A stretch of DNA of 64,000 nucleotides, from assembly GCF_011305995.1 (NCBI RefSeq), contig NZ_CP049910.1, positions 3,348,001 to 3,412,000 of the forward strand, written 5' to 3'. The notes below the pieces were generated by a model. The model saw only the letters and a program-made list of their open reading frames with translations, searched no databases and was not told the DNA's origin. Both the position numbers and the translations under genes were made by a program. This stretch comes from Diaphorobacter sp. HDW4A. GTDB taxonomy: Bacteria; Pseudomonadota; Gammaproteobacteria; Burkholderiales; Burkholderiaceae_C. Positions within the stretch are counted from its first letter, which is position 1. Each line of letters opens with the position of its first letter. This document shows, piece by piece, positions 26,061-36,635 of the stretch.

Positions 26061-28262
26061 ATGGAACAACAGAACTACCACATCGCCAACACCACCGAGC
26101 TCGTCAGCGCCCTGCAGTCCTTTGGCGAGCGCGTCGTCACCCCGCTCGCAGCACGCCCCGCGCAGGACCAGCAATGGGCCGGGGATGCCATCCGCCAGGC
26201 CTGCCGAGAGGGCCTCTGCGGCATCGAAGTGCCCGCCGATCTGGGCGGCCTCGGTCTGCCGCTTCAAGCGCGCATCGATGCCGCGCAGACGCTCGCAGCC
26301 GTGGACTTCGGCTTCGCGTTCGGCTTCATCAACCACCACAACGCCATCTTGCGCATCGCCGAAAGCGGCTCGCGCGAGGCGCGTGACCAATACGTACCCG
26401 CAATGCTGCGCGGCGAGCTGATCGGCTGCACCGCGATGACCGAAGACGGCGCGGGCAGCGACTTCGCGGCCATAGGCATGGCGGCGACCAAGGTGGACGG
26501 CGGCTGGCGGCTCAGCGGCGCCAAGCAGTGGATCGCCAACGTGCAGGGCTGCGAACTGGCACTGGTCTTCGCGCAGACAGACACAAGCCAGGGCGCGGCG
26601 GGCATCGCCTGCTTCATCGTGCGCATCGATTCCGCGCAATGCCGCCGCATGGCCGACAAGCCCATGGACGGCATCGCCATGGGCGGCATTGGCGGCTTTG
26701 CGCTCGACGGCTATTTCGCGGCCGACAGCGATGTGCTCTACCCACCGGGCGCGGGGTTCAAGCAAGCGATGGCAGGCGTGAACAAGGCGCGGGTGCATGT
26801 GGCGGCGATGGCCGCTGGCATGCTGCGCGGCGCGCTCGCGCAAGCCACGGCGCATGCGGCCTCGCGCATGGTGTTCGGCCAGCCGGTGCTCAACCAGCAG
26901 GGACTGCGCTGGTCGCTGACAGAAGTGTCGATGACCGAGAACATCCTGCAGATGCTGATTCAACGCGCGGCGGACCTGATCGCCAGCGGAAGCGAGGATG
27001 CCGTCGAGGCCGCCGCCATGGCCAAGCTCTATGCGGGCAACGAGACGCTGGATGCCATCGCCGCCTGCATTCAGGCACTGGGCGCACGCGGCATGGCCTA
27101 CGGCGAAGGCCTCACCCGCAAGCTGCTCGCGGCCAAGGCACTGTGCCTGGCCGATGGCTCCAACGAAATCATGCGTGACCGGCTCGGCGCCACGCTGGCG
27201 CAGCGCCATGCACGCAGCATGCGCTCGCAGCAGTCGTCGTCTTCAAACACGGGCGGTGTGCCAACACCGCTCGCGCAGTTCAACGCCATCCGCATCACCA
27301 AGCCGGACGGCGGCCAATACGGCGCGGTGCTCGACTCGCTGACGCAGGCCGATCTGCCCGATGGCGAGGTGCTGGTGCGCGTGAGCCACTCGACCATGAA
27401 CTACAAGGACGCGCTCGCCATCACCGGCAAGTCGCCCGTGGTGCGCAAGTTCCCGATGGTGCCGGGCATCGACTTCGCGGGCGTTGTGGAAGAAAGCGCC
27501 GACCCGCGCTTTCAGCCCGGCGACGCGGTGCTGCTCAACGGCTGGGGCACGGGCGAGGTGAGCTGGGGCGGCCTCTCGCAATACGCGACCACGCGCGCCG
27601 ACTGGCTGATCCGCCTGCCTGCGGGCATGAGCGCCGAGCAGGCCATGTCCATCGGCACGGCGGGCTATACCGCGATGCTCTGCGTGATGGCGCTGCAGTC
27701 GCACGGCCTCGCGCCCGAATCCGGACCGGTGCTGGTGACGGGCGCGAACGGCGGCGTGGGCAGCATCGCCATCGCTCTGCTCTCGCGCCTTGGCTTTCTG
27801 GTCACCGCATCAACCGGGCGCATGGAGGAAGCGCCGCACCTGCAGGCCCTCGGCGCAAGCGCAGTGATGGACCGTCACTCGCTTAGCGCGCAGGGCAAGC
27901 CACTGCAGAAGGAAAACTGGGCAGGTGCGGTCGACGCCGTGGGTAGCCACACGCTCGCCAATGTGCTCGCCACCATGCGCTACGGCGGCGTGGTCGCGGC
28001 CTGCGGGCTGGCGCAGGGCATGGACCTGCCCGCCTCGGTCGCGCCGTTCATTCTGCGCGGCGTCTCGCTCATCGGGGTGGACAGCGTCTACGCGCCCATG
28101 TCCCGTCGCCAGACCGCCTGGGATCGCTTGGCCGTAGAGCTGCCCGCGAGCGTGCTCGGCAGCAACACGCGCCTGATTGGCCTTTCCGAGGTCATCCCGC
28201 TAGCAAACGACCTGCTGGCCGGACGCGTGCGTGGCCGCATCGTCGTCGACGTGAACCGTTGA
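26061..28262 (+). CDS. Fusion of acyl-CoA dehydrogenase and AcuI/YhdH-type enoyl-CoA reductase
   Basis: 733 residues in one frame. Residues ~1-385 are an acyl-CoA dehydrogenase with the FAD-binding TAMTEDGAGSDFAA segment. At the catalytic position it reads ADGSNEIMR, with Asp where most relatives have Glu. After a Ser-rich linker (~386-400), residues ~400-733 form a zinc-free medium-chain reductase with STMNYKDALA, a GIDFAG strand and the NADPH motif GANGGVGS, as in acrylyl-CoA reductase AcuI. Module 2 in this window encodes the same two activities as separate genes. Start is ATG at 26061 with AAGG upstream. Confidence 0.88.
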   Translation: MEQQNYHIANTTELVSALQSFGERVVTPLAARPAQDQQWAGDAIRQACREGLCGIEVPADLGGLGLPLQARIDAAQTLAAVDFGFAFGFINHHNAILRIAESGSREARDQYVPAMLRGELIGCTAMTEDGAGSDFAAIGMAATKVDGGWRLSGAKQWIANVQGCELALVFAQTDTSQGAAGIACFIVRIDSAQCRRMADKPMDGIAMGGIGGFALDGYFAADSDVLYPPGAGFKQAMAGVNKARVHVAAMAAGMLRGALAQATAHAASRMVFGQPVLNQQGLRWSLTEVSMTENILQMLIQRAADLIASGSEDAVEAAAMAKLYAGNETLDAIAACIQALGARGMAYGEGLTRKLLAAKALCLADGSNEIMRDRLGATLAQRHARSMRSQQSSSSNTGGVPTPLAQFNAIRITKPDGGQYGAVLDSLTQADLPDGEVLVRVSHSTMNYKDALAITGKSPVVRKFPMVPGIDFAGVVEESADPRFQPGDAVLLNGWGTGEVSWGGLSQYATTRADWLIRLPAGMSAEQAMSIGTAGYTAMLCVMALQSHGLAPESGPVLVTGANGGVGSIAIALLSRLGFLVTASTGRMEEAPHLQALGASAVMDRHSLSAQGKPLQKENWAGAVDAVGSHTLANVLATMRYGGVVAACGLAQGMDLPASVAPFILRGVSLIGVDSVYAPMSRRQTAWDRLAVELPASVLGSNTRLIGLSEVIPLANDLLAGRVRGRIVVDVNR

Positions 28263-28313
28263 GCAGCCAAGCCAATCGAACACGCATTCATCACAACATC
28301 AAGGAGACAATAA

Positions 28314-29282
28314 ATGCAACGCCACCGCTTCATCCGCAGCGCCCTCGCGCTCGCCGCCACCTGCCTTGCGCTCGGGGCCATGGCCCAGAGCAACTATCCG
28401 AGCAAGCCGATCAGGCTCATCGTGCCCTTCCCGCCGGGCGGCTCGGTGGACTATGTCGCGCGCACCATCTCGCAGAAGCTCGCCGAGAACATCGGCCAGA
28501 GCGTGGTGGTGGACAACAAGGGCGGCGCGTCCGGCACCATCGGCACCTACGAGGCCTCGCGCGCCGCGCCCGATGGCTACACGCTGCTGCTGGTGTTCGA
28601 TTCGCACGCGGTCAACAGCAGTCTCTACGACATCAAGTACGACACCTTCAAGTCCTTCGACTACGTGAGCCTGATCGGCACCATGCCGATGGCGCTGGTC
28701 ACCTCCAAGAAGTCGGGCTTCGCCACGGCCGACGCGCTGATCAAGGCGGCCAAGGCCAATCCCGGCCAGATCAACTACGGGTCGTCTGGCGTGGGCGGTT
28801 CCAACCATCTGCAGCCGGTGGCGTTTGCGCGCACCGCCAACGTGAAGCTCACCCATGTGCCTTATCGCGGCGGCGGCCCGATGCTGTCGGCGCTGCTCGG
28901 CGGCGAGGTGGACATGGTGATCGGCAGCCTACCCACCGTCATCAACTACGCCAAATCCGGTCAGGCCAATGTGGTGGCCATCGGCACCAAGGAGCGCATC
29001 AAGCAGTTGCCTGATCTGCCGACCATCGACTCCGCCGTGCCCGGCTATACCGCGCAGTCCTGGGTCGGGATGATGGCCCCGGCCGGCCTGCCCAAGCCGG
29101 TACTGCAGCATGTGCAGGCGGCCCTGCAGAAGACGCTGGCCGACCCCGCCGTCAAGACCAAGATGGAGAACGACGGCTTCAACATCGTCGGCAGCAGCCC
29201 TGCGGAATTCGAGAGCATGGTGCGCACCGAGTCCAAGCGCTGGGCCGAGATCATCAAGGCAGAGAACATCAAGGTGGAGTGA
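28314..29282 (+). CDS. Bug/TctC-family periplasmic solute receptor (module 1)
   Basis: 322 residues with a cleavable signal peptide ending near AMAQS, then the family opening YPSKPIRLIVPFPPGG and the GYTLL loop. Such receptors usually bind carboxylates for tripartite tricarboxylate transporters, but no TctA/TctB membrane gene is nearby. It is the last gene of module 1 and probably supplies its acid substrate. Confidence 0.92.
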   Translation: MQRHRFIRSALALAATCLALGAMAQSNYPSKPIRLIVPFPPGGSVDYVARTISQKLAENIGQSVVVDNKGGASGTIGTYEASRAAPDGYTLLLVFDSHAVNSSLYDIKYDTFKSFDYVSLIGTMPMALVTSKKSGFATADALIKAAKANPGQINYGSSGVGGSNHLQPVAFARTANVKLTHVPYRGGGPMLSALLGGEVDMVIGSLPTVINYAKSGQANVVAIGTKERIKQLPDLPTIDSAVPGYTAQSWVGMMAPAGLPKPVLQHVQAALQKTLADPAVKTKMENDGFNIVGSSPAEFESMVRTESKRWAEIIKAENIKVE

Positions 29283-29327
29283 TTGGCGGCGGTCTTTCGC
29301 CACCCCGTCTCCTGCACTCATCCTCGC

Positions 29328-29361
29328 GGCGCCCCGGCGGAACACCCTCCGGCGGGGCGCC
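29328..29361 (+). terminator. GC-rich hairpin after the Bug receptor of module 1
   Basis: A long stem (GGCGCCCC/GGGGCGCC extended to about 14 pairs with one mismatch) begins 45 bases after the stop codon. A T6 run lies about 20 bases downstream rather than directly after the stem, so terminator function is likely but not certain. Confidence 0.5.
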
Positions 29362-29541
29362 GCCTTGCTTTGGAGCGGGCTTTTTTCAAAATTCCCACCC
29401 CGGTTTGCGCGCGTCCTGTGATCTGAAACAAATCCCCAAATAGCCATGCCCTCACGATCAGGGCATCAGCAATTGATGATTTCATTTCCGTAAATCAATT
29501 TCGATTAGTAGAATTTCGATTTTCGCTCCCGGAGACACACC

Positions 29542-30174
29542 ATGAACGCCGTCCCATCCCCCGCCCTGCTCAAGAAGCTGCCCGCCCCGGCCGCCATCCA
29601 GCAACTGCACCACTACGCCTACAAGGCCCGCGACGCCGAGGAAACGCGGCATTTCTACGAGGACATCCTCGGCCTGCCGCTCTATCACATCATCCAGAGC
29701 GACTACGTGCCGTCCACGGGCGAGTACTGCCCGTACACCCACTTCTTCTTCCGCCTGCAAGACGGCTCATTCATCGCGTTCTTCGACATCGGTGACGACG
29801 AGAAGCCCCTGCCCTCGCCCAACACGCCCCTGTGGGTGAACCACATCGCCTTCCGCGTGGACACGGTGCAGGACCTCGAAACGACCAAGGCACGCCTGCA
29901 GGCCCATGGCGTCGAGGTGCTGGGCATCACCGACCACCACATCTTCAAGAGCATCTATTTCTTCGACCCGAACGGCATCCGCCTTGAACTGTCCGCACAG
30001 CTCGCGGGCGAGGCGTTGATGGCGCGCGAAAGCCGCTCGGCCCACGCGCGCCTGGCAGAGTGGACCGAGCGCAAGCAGCAATGGCGCAAGGAGCGCGCGG
30101 CGGGCTCGAACGTCGTGCCGCTCAAGCCGCAGGCCAATGACAGGCCCGAGTTCGTACCGCCGCCAAAGCCCTGA
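29542..30174 (+). CDS. VOC-superfamily (glyoxalase/dioxygenase-like) protein
   Basis: 210 residues with two vicinal-oxygen-chelate beta-alpha-beta units. Putative metal ligands lie at QLHHYAYKARD (His ~23-24), WVNHIAFRV and GIRLELS. A charged C-terminal tail (residues ~160-210) extends past the VOC core. The substrate is not evident. It has its own upstream region and stands alone between module 1 and valS. Confidence 0.8.
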   Translation: MNAVPSPALLKKLPAPAAIQQLHHYAYKARDAEETRHFYEDILGLPLYHIIQSDYVPSTGEYCPYTHFFFRLQDGSFIAFFDIGDDEKPLPSPNTPLWVNHIAFRVDTVQDLETTKARLQAHGVEVLGITDHHIFKSIYFFDPNGIRLELSAQLAGEALMARESRSAHARLAEWTERKQQWRKERAAGSNVVPLKPQANDRPEFVPPPKP

Positions 30175-30275
30175 TCAGCGGTACATTCACCTGCGGCAAG
30201 GGCCGCAATCCCTGCAGAACCGGAGGAGGCGCACGAAAAGAATAAAATGGCGTGAACCCCTCCGACCATTGCCAC

Positions 30276-30299
30276 AACGGCATCCCACGGGATGCCGTT
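30276..30299 (+). promoter_or_regulatory. Perfect 11-bp hairpin in the valS leader
   Basis: AACGGCATCCC and its exact complement GGGATGCCGTT are separated by two bases and followed by TTTCTATTT, 16 bases before the valS ATG. A TAAAAT -10-like box at 30242-30247 would place it inside the 5' leader. It may be an attenuator or a terminator for the upstream gene. Confidence 0.4.
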
Positions 30300-30314
30300 T
30301 CTATTTGCATTGCC

Positions 30315-33221
30315 ATGAGCGACAACAAGATTGCACAACCCGGCCTCGACAGCCTCTCCAAATCCTTCGAACCCGCCGCCATCGAGGCCCATTGGGGACC
30401 CGAGTGGGAAAAACGCGGCTACGGCAACGCGGGCTACCGCGGCACCGGCGCGCCGAATGCAGAGTCCGTCGAAGAACACAAGAACTTCGCCATCCAGCTA
30501 CCACCACCGAACGTGACCGGCACGCTGCACATGGGCCATGCGTTCAACCAGACGATCATGGATTCCCTCACGCGCTACTACCGCATGAAGGGCTTCAACA
30601 CCGCCTGGGTGCCGGGCACTGACCATGCGGGCATCGCCACGCAGATCGTGGTGGAGCGCCAATTGCAGGAGCAAGGCGTGAGCCGCCATGACCTCGGCCG
30701 TCCGCAGTTCGTAGAAAAGGTCTGGGAGTGGAAGGAGCACAGCGGCAACACCATCACCACACAGATGCGCCGCATGGGCGACACCGTGGACTGGACGCGT
30801 GAATACTTCACCATGGACGACAAGCTCTCCAAGGTGGTGACCGACACCTTTGTGCGCCTGTACGAACAGGGCCTGATCTACCGTGGCAAGCGCCTGGTGA
30901 ACTGGGACCCGAAGCTGCAATCCGCCGTGTCCGATCTGGAAGTGGAAAACGAGCAGAAGGATGGCTCGCTGTGGCACATCGCCTATCCGCTGTCCGACAA
31001 ATCCGGCCAGCTGGTGGTCGCGACGACGCGCCCTGAAACCATGCTCGGCGACGTGGCCGTGATGGTTCACCCCGAAGACGAGCGCTACAAGCACCTCATC
31101 GGCCAGACCGTGACGCTGCCACTGGTGGGCCGTGAAATCCCGATCATTGCGGACGACTACGTGGATCGCGAATTCGGCACCGGCGTGGTGAAGGTCACGC
31201 CTGCGCACGACAACAACGACTATGCCGTGGGCCAGCGCCACAAGCTGCCGATGATCGGCGTGCTCACGCTCGAAGCCACCATCAACGACAACGCGCCCAA
31301 GAAGTACCGTGGCCTGAACCGCTTCGTGGCCCGCAAGGCCATCGTGGCCGATCTGGAAGCGCTCGGCCTGATGGTCGAGATCAAGAAGCACAAGCTGATG
31401 GTGCCGATCTGCACGCGCACCGGCGAAGTGATCGAGCCCATGCTGACCGACCAGTGGTTCGTCGCCATGACCAAGGTGGGCGAAGGCGATGCGACCGGCA
31501 AGTCCATCGCCGAAAAAGCCATCGACGCCGTGGCCAGCGGTGAGGTAAAGTTTGTGCCCGAAAACTGGGTGAACACCTACAACCAGTGGATGAACAACAT
31601 CCAGGACTGGTGCATCTCGCGCCAGCTCTGGTGGGGCCATCAGATTCCGGCGTGGTACGACGAAGATGGCAACTGCATCGTCGCCCGCAACGAAGCCGAG
31701 GCACAGGCCAAGGCCCCAGGCAAGAAGCTCACGCGCGATGCGGACGTGCTCGACACCTGGTACTCCTCCGCCCTCGTGCCCTTCAGCACCATGGGCTGGC
31801 CTGAACAAGGCGAAGCCGCCGATTCCGACTACAACCTCTACCTGCCCTCCTCGGTGCTGGTGACGGGCTACGACATCATCTTCTTCTGGGTCGCCCGGAT
31901 GATCATGATGACCACCCACTTCACGGGCCGCGTGCCGTTCAAGCATGTGTACATCCACGGTCTGGTACTGGATGCGCAGGGCAAGAAGATGTCGAAGTCT
32001 GAAGGCAATGTGCTCGACCCGGTCGATCTGATCGATGGCATTTCGCTGGAACCATTGCTCGACAAACGCGTGCAAGGCCTGCGCCGCCCTGAGACCGCGC
32101 CCAAGGTGCGCACCAATACGCAAAAAGAATTCCCCGAAGGCATTCCAGCGTATGGCGCAGACGCGCTGCGTTTCACCTTCGCCGCGCTCGCCACGCTGGG
32201 CCGTTCGATCAACTTCGACAGCAAGCGCTGCGAGGGCTACCGCAACTTCTGCAACAAGCTCTGGAACGCCAGCAAGTTCGTGCTGATGAACTGCGAAGGC
32301 TATGACTGCGGCCTACAGGAACACACCAAAGAACAATGTCAGCCCGGCGGCGAATTCGCGGGCTATATGCACTTCAGCCAGGCAGATCGCTGGATTTCGT
32401 CGGTGCTGCAGAAGACCGAAGCCGAAGTCACCAAGGGCTTCACCGAGTATCGCCTCGACAACGTGGCCAACACGATCTACGACTTCGTGTGGAACGAGTT
32501 CTGCGACTGGTATCTGGAAATCGCCAAGGTGCAGATCCAGACCGGCAACGAAGCACAGCAACGCGCCACGCGCCGCACGCTGATTCGCACGCTCGAAGCC
32601 ATCCTGCGCTTGGCGCACCCGATCATTCCGTTCGTGACGGAAGAGCTGTGGCAGAAGGTTGCTCCGGTGGCCGGCCTGCCAGGCGAATCGGTGGCGATTG
32701 CGCGCTACCCGGAAGCCCAGCTCGCCAAGATCGATGAGACATCGATCGCCTACGTCGGCCGCATCAAGCAGATGGTGGACTCCTGCCGCACGCTGCGCGG
32801 CGAGATGGGCGTATCGCCCGCGCTGCGCCTGCCGCTGTTGGCCGTTGCAAGCTCTACGGCGGATGCCCAGTTCCTGCGCGACAATGCCGCCGTGCTGCAA
32901 AACCTGGCCAAGCTCAGTGAAGTGAAGGTGTTCGACGACGAAGCCGCCTGGGCCGCCGAAGCGCAGAACGCACCGGTTGCCATCGTTGGCGATGCGCGTC
33001 TGGCGATGTTCGTTGAAGTGGATGTGGCAGCTGAGAAGATTCGCCTCGGCAAGGAAGCCACGCGCCTTGAAGCCGAAATTGCCAGCTCCGAAAAGAAGCT
33101 CGGCAACGAGGCCTTCGTCGCCAAGGCCCCGGCCGCCGTGCTCGAACAGGAGCGCACCCGCGTGTCCGAAAAGACCGCCACGCTTGCCCGCATCAAGGAG
33201 CAGTTGGCCCGCCTGGGCTGA
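30315..33221 (+). CDS. valS: Valyl-tRNA synthetase
   Basis: 968 residues. Class I synthetase motifs are clear: the HIGH-like HMGH within [11 protein letters not shown] near residue 75, and KMSKS within [10 protein letters not shown] near residue 560. There is a C-terminal coiled-coil arm with regularly spaced Lys/Glu. It attaches valine to tRNA-Val and edits mischarged threonine. The ATG at 30315 (MSDNKIAQ) is preferred over an upstream in-frame ATG at 30252. Confidence 0.97.
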   Translation: MSDNKIAQPGLDSLSKSFEPAAIEAHWGPEWEKRGYGNAGYRGTGAPNAESVEEHKNFAIQLPPPNVTGTLHMGHAFNQTIMDSLTRYYRMKGFNTAWVPGTDHAGIATQIVVERQLQEQGVSRHDLGRPQFVEKVWEWKEHSGNTITTQMRRMGDTVDWTREYFTMDDKLSKVVTDTFVRLYEQGLIYRGKRLVNWDPKLQSAVSDLEVENEQKDGSLWHIAYPLSDKSGQLVVATTRPETMLGDVAVMVHPEDERYKHLIGQTVTLPLVGREIPIIADDYVDREFGTGVVKVTPAHDNNDYAVGQRHKLPMIGVLTLEATINDNAPKKYRGLNRFVARKAIVADLEALGLMVEIKKHKLMVPICTRTGEVIEPMLTDQWFVAMTKVGEGDATGKSIAEKAIDAVASGEVKFVPENWVNTYNQWMNNIQDWCISRQLWWGHQIPAWYDEDGNCIVARNEAEAQAKAPGKKLTRDADVLDTWYSSALVPFSTMGWPEQGEAADSDYNLYLPSSVLVTGYDIIFFWVARMIMMTTHFTGRVPFKHVYIHGLVLDAQGKKMSKSEGNVLDPVDLIDGISLEPLLDKRVQGLRRPETAPKVRTNTQKEFPEGIPAYGADALRFTFAALATLGRSINFDSKRCEGYRNFCNKLWNASKFVLMNCEGYDCGLQEHTKEQCQPGGEFAGYMHFSQADRWISSVLQKTEAEVTKGFTEYRLDNVANTIYDFVWNEFCDWYLEIAKVQIQTGNEAQQRATRRTLIRTLEAILRLAHPIIPFVTEELWQKVAPVAGLPGESVAIARYPEAQLAKIDETSIAYVGRIKQMVDSCRTLRGEMGVSPALRLPLLAVASSTADAQFLRDNAAVLQNLAKLSEVKVFDDEAAWAAEAQNAPVAIVGDARLAMFVEVDVAAEKIRLGKEATRLEAEIASSEKKLGNEAFVAKAPAAVLEQERTRVSEKTATLARIKEQLARLG

Positions 33222-33260
33222 TATGCTCGGGTTGATTCCGCTACCGTGAAGCAACAAAAA

Positions 33261-33286
33261 GGCGCAGCAACCACTGCGCCTTTTTT
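33261..33286 (+). terminator. Intrinsic terminator of valS
   Basis: GGCGCAG/CTGCGCC stem with a six-base loop followed by six T residues, and preceded by AAAAA, 39 bases after the valS stop. Confidence 0.92.
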
Positions 33287-33313
33287 CCAGATTTCGATTG
33301 AAGGTTCTCTCGC

Positions 33314-34201
33314 ATGACCAACAACACCCGCGTTCGCAAAGCCGTTTTCCCTGTGGCCGGTCTCGGCACCCGTTTTCTGCCCGCCACCAAGGCATCGCCC
33401 AAGGAAATGCTGCCGGTGGTCGACAAGCCGCTGATTCAATATGCCGTGGAAGAGGCCTACGAAGCCGGCATCCGCGACATGATCTTCGTGACCGGCCGTA
33501 GCAAGCGCGCCATCGAAGACCATTTCGACACCGCGTACGAACTTGAGAACGAGCTCGAAAACGCGGGCAAGAACGCCATGCTCGATCTGGTTCGCAGCAT
33601 CAGCCCGGCGGACATGAACTGCTTGTTCGTGCGCCAGCCGCGCTCGCTCGGCCTCGGCCACGCGGTGCTCTGCGCCGAGCCGCTGGTGGGCAACGAGCCC
33701 TTCGCTGTGCTGCTGGCCGATGACCTGATGCGCGGCGAGCCCGGCGGCCCCGGTGTGATGAAGCAGATGACCACCGCCTTCCAGAAACAGGGCCGCTCGC
33801 TGCTGGCCGTGCAGGAAGTACCGCTCGAGCAGACCAAACGCTACGGCATCGTCAAGGGCGAGGCCGCTGGCGGCCCGCTGATGCGCATCGATGAAATCGT
33901 CGAGAAGCCCGCTCCTGAAAAGGCTCCTTCGCGCATGGGCGTAGCTGGCCGCTATGTGCTCACGCCCGCCATCTTTGAAGAAATCCGCAACCAGCCCAAG
34001 GGCGCTGGCGGCGAAATCCAGCTCACCGACGCGATTGGCCGCCTGATGTCCAACGAGACCGTCTACGCATTCCAATACACCGGTCGCCGCTACGACTGCG
34101 GCAGCAAAGAAGGCTTTTTGGAAGCAACTGTCGATCTGGCACTTCAGCACCCGGATGTCGGCTCAAGCTTTCGCGAATATCTGAAAACACTGGACCTCTG
34201 A
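33314..34201 (+). CDS. galU: UTP-glucose-1-phosphate uridylyltransferase
   Basis: 295 residues. Makes UDP-glucose for envelope polysaccharides. The N-terminal nucleotide-binding motif [18 protein letters not shown] and the [12 protein letters not shown] segment are typical of bacterial GalU. It stands as a single gene between the valS terminator and a convergent EamA transporter. Confidence 0.96.
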   Translation: MTNNTRVRKAVFPVAGLGTRFLPATKASPKEMLPVVDKPLIQYAVEEAYEAGIRDMIFVTGRSKRAIEDHFDTAYELENELENAGKNAMLDLVRSISPADMNCLFVRQPRSLGLGHAVLCAEPLVGNEPFAVLLADDLMRGEPGGPGVMKQMTTAFQKQGRSLLAVQEVPLEQTKRYGIVKGEAAGGPLMRIDEIVEKPAPEKAPSRMGVAGRYVLTPAIFEEIRNQPKGAGGEIQLTDAIGRLMSNETVYAFQYTGRRYDCGSKEGFLEATVDLALQHPDVGSSFREYLKTLDL

Positions 34202-34222
34202 TCATCAGCGCGTTCACCCTGT

Positions 34223-34257
34223 TTCGCCTCATGATGCACCCCGCGTCATGAGGCGAA
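34223..34257. terminator. Bidirectional hairpin between galU and the EamA gene
   Basis: A 12-bp stem TTCGCCTCATGA/TCATGAGGCGAA with an 11-base loop. It lies between convergent genes and overlaps the last codons of the minus-strand gene. T-rich ends in both directions are short, so efficiency is uncertain. Confidence 0.55.
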
Positions 34258-35139
34258 TTTCTTGGCCCCCGCCACGCACAGCACCACGGCCAGCGTCACG
34301 AACAGCATGGCCGCGCTCACTTGCTCGTGCAGCAAGGCGGCAGCGAGCGCAAGGCCCAGAAACGGCTGCAGCAATTGCAACTGCCCCACCGCCGCAATGC
34401 CGCCCTGCGCCAGTCCGCGATACCAGAACACAAAGCCGAGAAACATGCTGAACAGCGCCACGTAAGCGAGGCTCAGCCAGCCCGGCACACTCACCGCATC
34501 CAGCCGCGCGGGCCACCACCAGAGTGCCGCCAAAGCCATCACCGGCAGCGACAGCACCAACGCCCACGCGATCACCTGCCAGCCGCCGAGCGTGCGCGCC
34601 AGCCGCCCGCCCTCGGCATAGCCGAGCCCGCAGAGCACGATGGCCAGCAGCATCAGCGCATCACCGATGGGTGCAGCCGTCACGCCCTCGCGCAACGCAA
34701 AACCTGCTACCAGTGCGCTGCCGATCAGCGAAAACACCCAGAACACGGGCCGTGGCCGCTCGTCGCCGCGCAACACGCCGAACACCGCCGTCGCCAGCGG
34801 CAACAGACCGATGAACACGACGGAATGCGCCGAGGTCACATGCTGCAGCGCGAGCGCCGTGAGCAACGGAAAGCCCACCACCACGCCCGCCGCCACCACG
34901 GCCAGCGAGCACCATTGCGCGCCCTGCGGCCAACGTTCGCGGCGCAGCAGCACGATGGCGAGCGCCAGCAAACCCGCGATGCTCGCACGCGCCACGGTCA
35001 GAAACAGCGGATCGAAATCCTGCAGCGCCAGCCGCGTCGCGGGCAGCGAGCCGCTGAAGATCACCATGCCGATCATGCCGTTCCACCACCCGCTGGAAGC
35101 TGCGCCGTTGCGCCTCGAGTCGTCCATCATCAGCCCCAT
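34246..35139 (-). CDS. EamA-family (drug/metabolite transporter) exporter
   Basis: About 297 residues with ten predicted transmembrane helices in two EamA halves. The family exports amino acids or metabolites. It is divergent from a MocR regulator, a pairing often seen when the regulator controls its exporter. The exact start is uncertain: ATG at 35139, with further ATGs at 35130 and 35127, and a TTG at 35151. Confidence 0.88.
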   Translation of the reverse strand: MGLMMDDSRRNGAASSGWWNGMIGMVIFSGSLPATRLALQDFDPLFLTVARASIAGLLALAIVLLRRERWPQGAQWCSLAVVAAGVVVGFPLLTALALQHVTSAHSVVFIGLLPLATAVFGVLRGDERPRPVFWVFSLIGSALVAGFALREGVTAAPIGDALMLLAIVLCGLGYAEGGRLARTLGGWQVIAWALVLSLPVMALAALWWWPARLDAVSVPGWLSLAYVALFSMFLGFVFWYRGLAQGGIAAVGQLQLLQPFLGLALAAALLHEQVSAAMLFVTLAVVLCVAGAKKFAS

Positions 35140-35223
35140 TGAATCCCGCAAAAGCTGCGTATGCGACGCATGCTAAATCCGTAATTCAATACAATCAAAA
35201 AATTGTCATGGATACATTGCACA

Positions 35224-36564
35224 ATGACCGATCTCCGCACCCACACCCGCTACAAGTCGCTCGTGGACCAGTTCGCGCAGGACATCCGTTCGGGTCTATT
35301 GCCCGCAGGCACGCGCCTGCCCACGCACCGCAAGCTCGCGGCAAAGCACGGGCTCGCCTTGGTCACCGCCACGCGCATCTATGCCGAGTTGCAGGCCATG
35401 GGGCTCGTGAGCGGCGAAGCGGGGCGCGGCACCTTCGTGAAGGATTTGTCGCTGCCGCTGGGCCTCGGCGTGGACTATCCGGCGCAGGCCCCGGATCATG
35501 CCGACCTCACCTTCAACAGCCCGTTGATCGCAGGCCAGACCGAGCTGCTGCGCACCACCCTGCGCCAGCTCGCGAACTCGGGCGATCTCGAATCGCTGCT
35601 GCACTACCAACCGCATGCGGGCAAGCCCCAGCACCGCGCCATCCTCGCCGCGCACCTGCGCACGCGCGGCCTGCAGGTCGATGCGTCGCGGCTGCTGTTC
35701 GTCGATGGCGCGCAGCATGGACTCACGGTCACCGCCATGGCGCTGCTCAAGCCCGGCGACGTGGTTGCGGTCGATGCCCTCACCTATCCCGGCTTCAAGC
35801 TGCTGGCCGAATCACTGCGATTGGAACTGCTGCCGATTCCCCCGTCAGGCAACGGCCCCGACATGAAGGCGCTGGAAGCGCTCTGCGCACGTCGCAAGGT
35901 GCGTGCGATCTACGCCATGCCCACGATGCACAATCCGCTTGGCTGGGTGATCAGCCTCACGCGCAGGCAAAAGCTCATCGCCATCGCCCGCATACATGGT
36001 CTCGTGATCATCGAGGACGCCGCCTATGCGTTTCTGGCGGATGCGCCGCCACCGCCGCTAGCCGCGCTCGCGCCCGACATCACGGTCTATGTGAGCGCGC
36101 TCTCCAAAAGCATCGCCACAGGCCTGCGCGTGGGCTTCATCGCAGCGCCCGAGCCGCTACTGCCGAAGCTTGAGCGCGGCATCCGTGCGACCACCTGGAA
36201 CACTGCAGCCGTCATGACCGCTATCGGCTGCCGCTGGCTGGAAGATGGCACGATTGAACAATTGGAAGCAGGAAAGCGCGAGGATGCAGCCGCGCGCCAG
36301 GCCATCGTGACCGAGGTATTCGACAGCATGCGCCTGCAGCGCCATCCGCACTCGTACTTTGTCTGGATTCCACTCTCCGAGGACCTGCGCCCCGATCAGG
36401 TGGCAAGCGCCCTGCTGCGCCAGCGCATCGCGGTATCGACCGCCGAGCCCTATGCGACCACCCCATCCACGCCGCGCGCACTGCGGCTGGCGCTGGGCTC
36501 GATTCCGCTTGCCCAACTGCGCGCCGCCTTGATCACGGTGCGCGAAGCCATCGCGTATGGATGA
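35224..36564 (+). CDS. MocR-type regulator: GntR winged helix fused to PLP aminotransferase-like domain
   Basis: 446 residues. Residues 1-75 form a GntR-type winged helix (LPTHRKLAAKHGLALVTATR). The rest is a fold-type I aminotransferase domain with the PLP lysine in SALSKSIATGLR near residue 295. MocR proteins sense PLP or amino-acid-related ligands and often control a divergent transporter, here the EamA gene 84 bp away. The short intergenic region contains an ACAAT-N6-ATTGT dyad that may be its operator. The start is the ATG at 35224. Confidence 0.92.
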   Translation: MTDLRTHTRYKSLVDQFAQDIRSGLLPAGTRLPTHRKLAAKHGLALVTATRIYAELQAMGLVSGEAGRGTFVKDLSLPLGLGVDYPAQAPDHADLTFNSPLIAGQTELLRTTLRQLANSGDLESLLHYQPHAGKPQHRAILAAHLRTRGLQVDASRLLFVDGAQHGLTVTAMALLKPGDVVAVDALTYPGFKLLAESLRLELLPIPPSGNGPDMKALEALCARRKVRAIYAMPTMHNPLGWVISLTRRQKLIAIARIHGLVIIEDAAYAFLADAPPPPLAALAPDITVYVSALSKSIATGLRVGFIAAPEPLLPKLERGIRATTWNTAAVMTAIGCRWLEDGTIEQLEAGKREDAAARQAIVTEVFDSMRLQRHPHSYFVWIPLSEDLRPDQVASALLRQRIAVSTAEPYATTPSTPRALRLALGSIPLAQLRAALITVREAIAYG

Positions 36565-36635
36565 TGGCCGTCGCACAAAAAAGAAGCACACAACCCGCGT
36601 GAGTCAGCTATTCATGGTTCCTCGCACAGCGCACA

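Noticed and set aside
30498..32123. 541-codon minus-strand frame over valS
   Set aside because: A shadow of valS caused by strong GC3 bias; no domain or ribosome-binding site.
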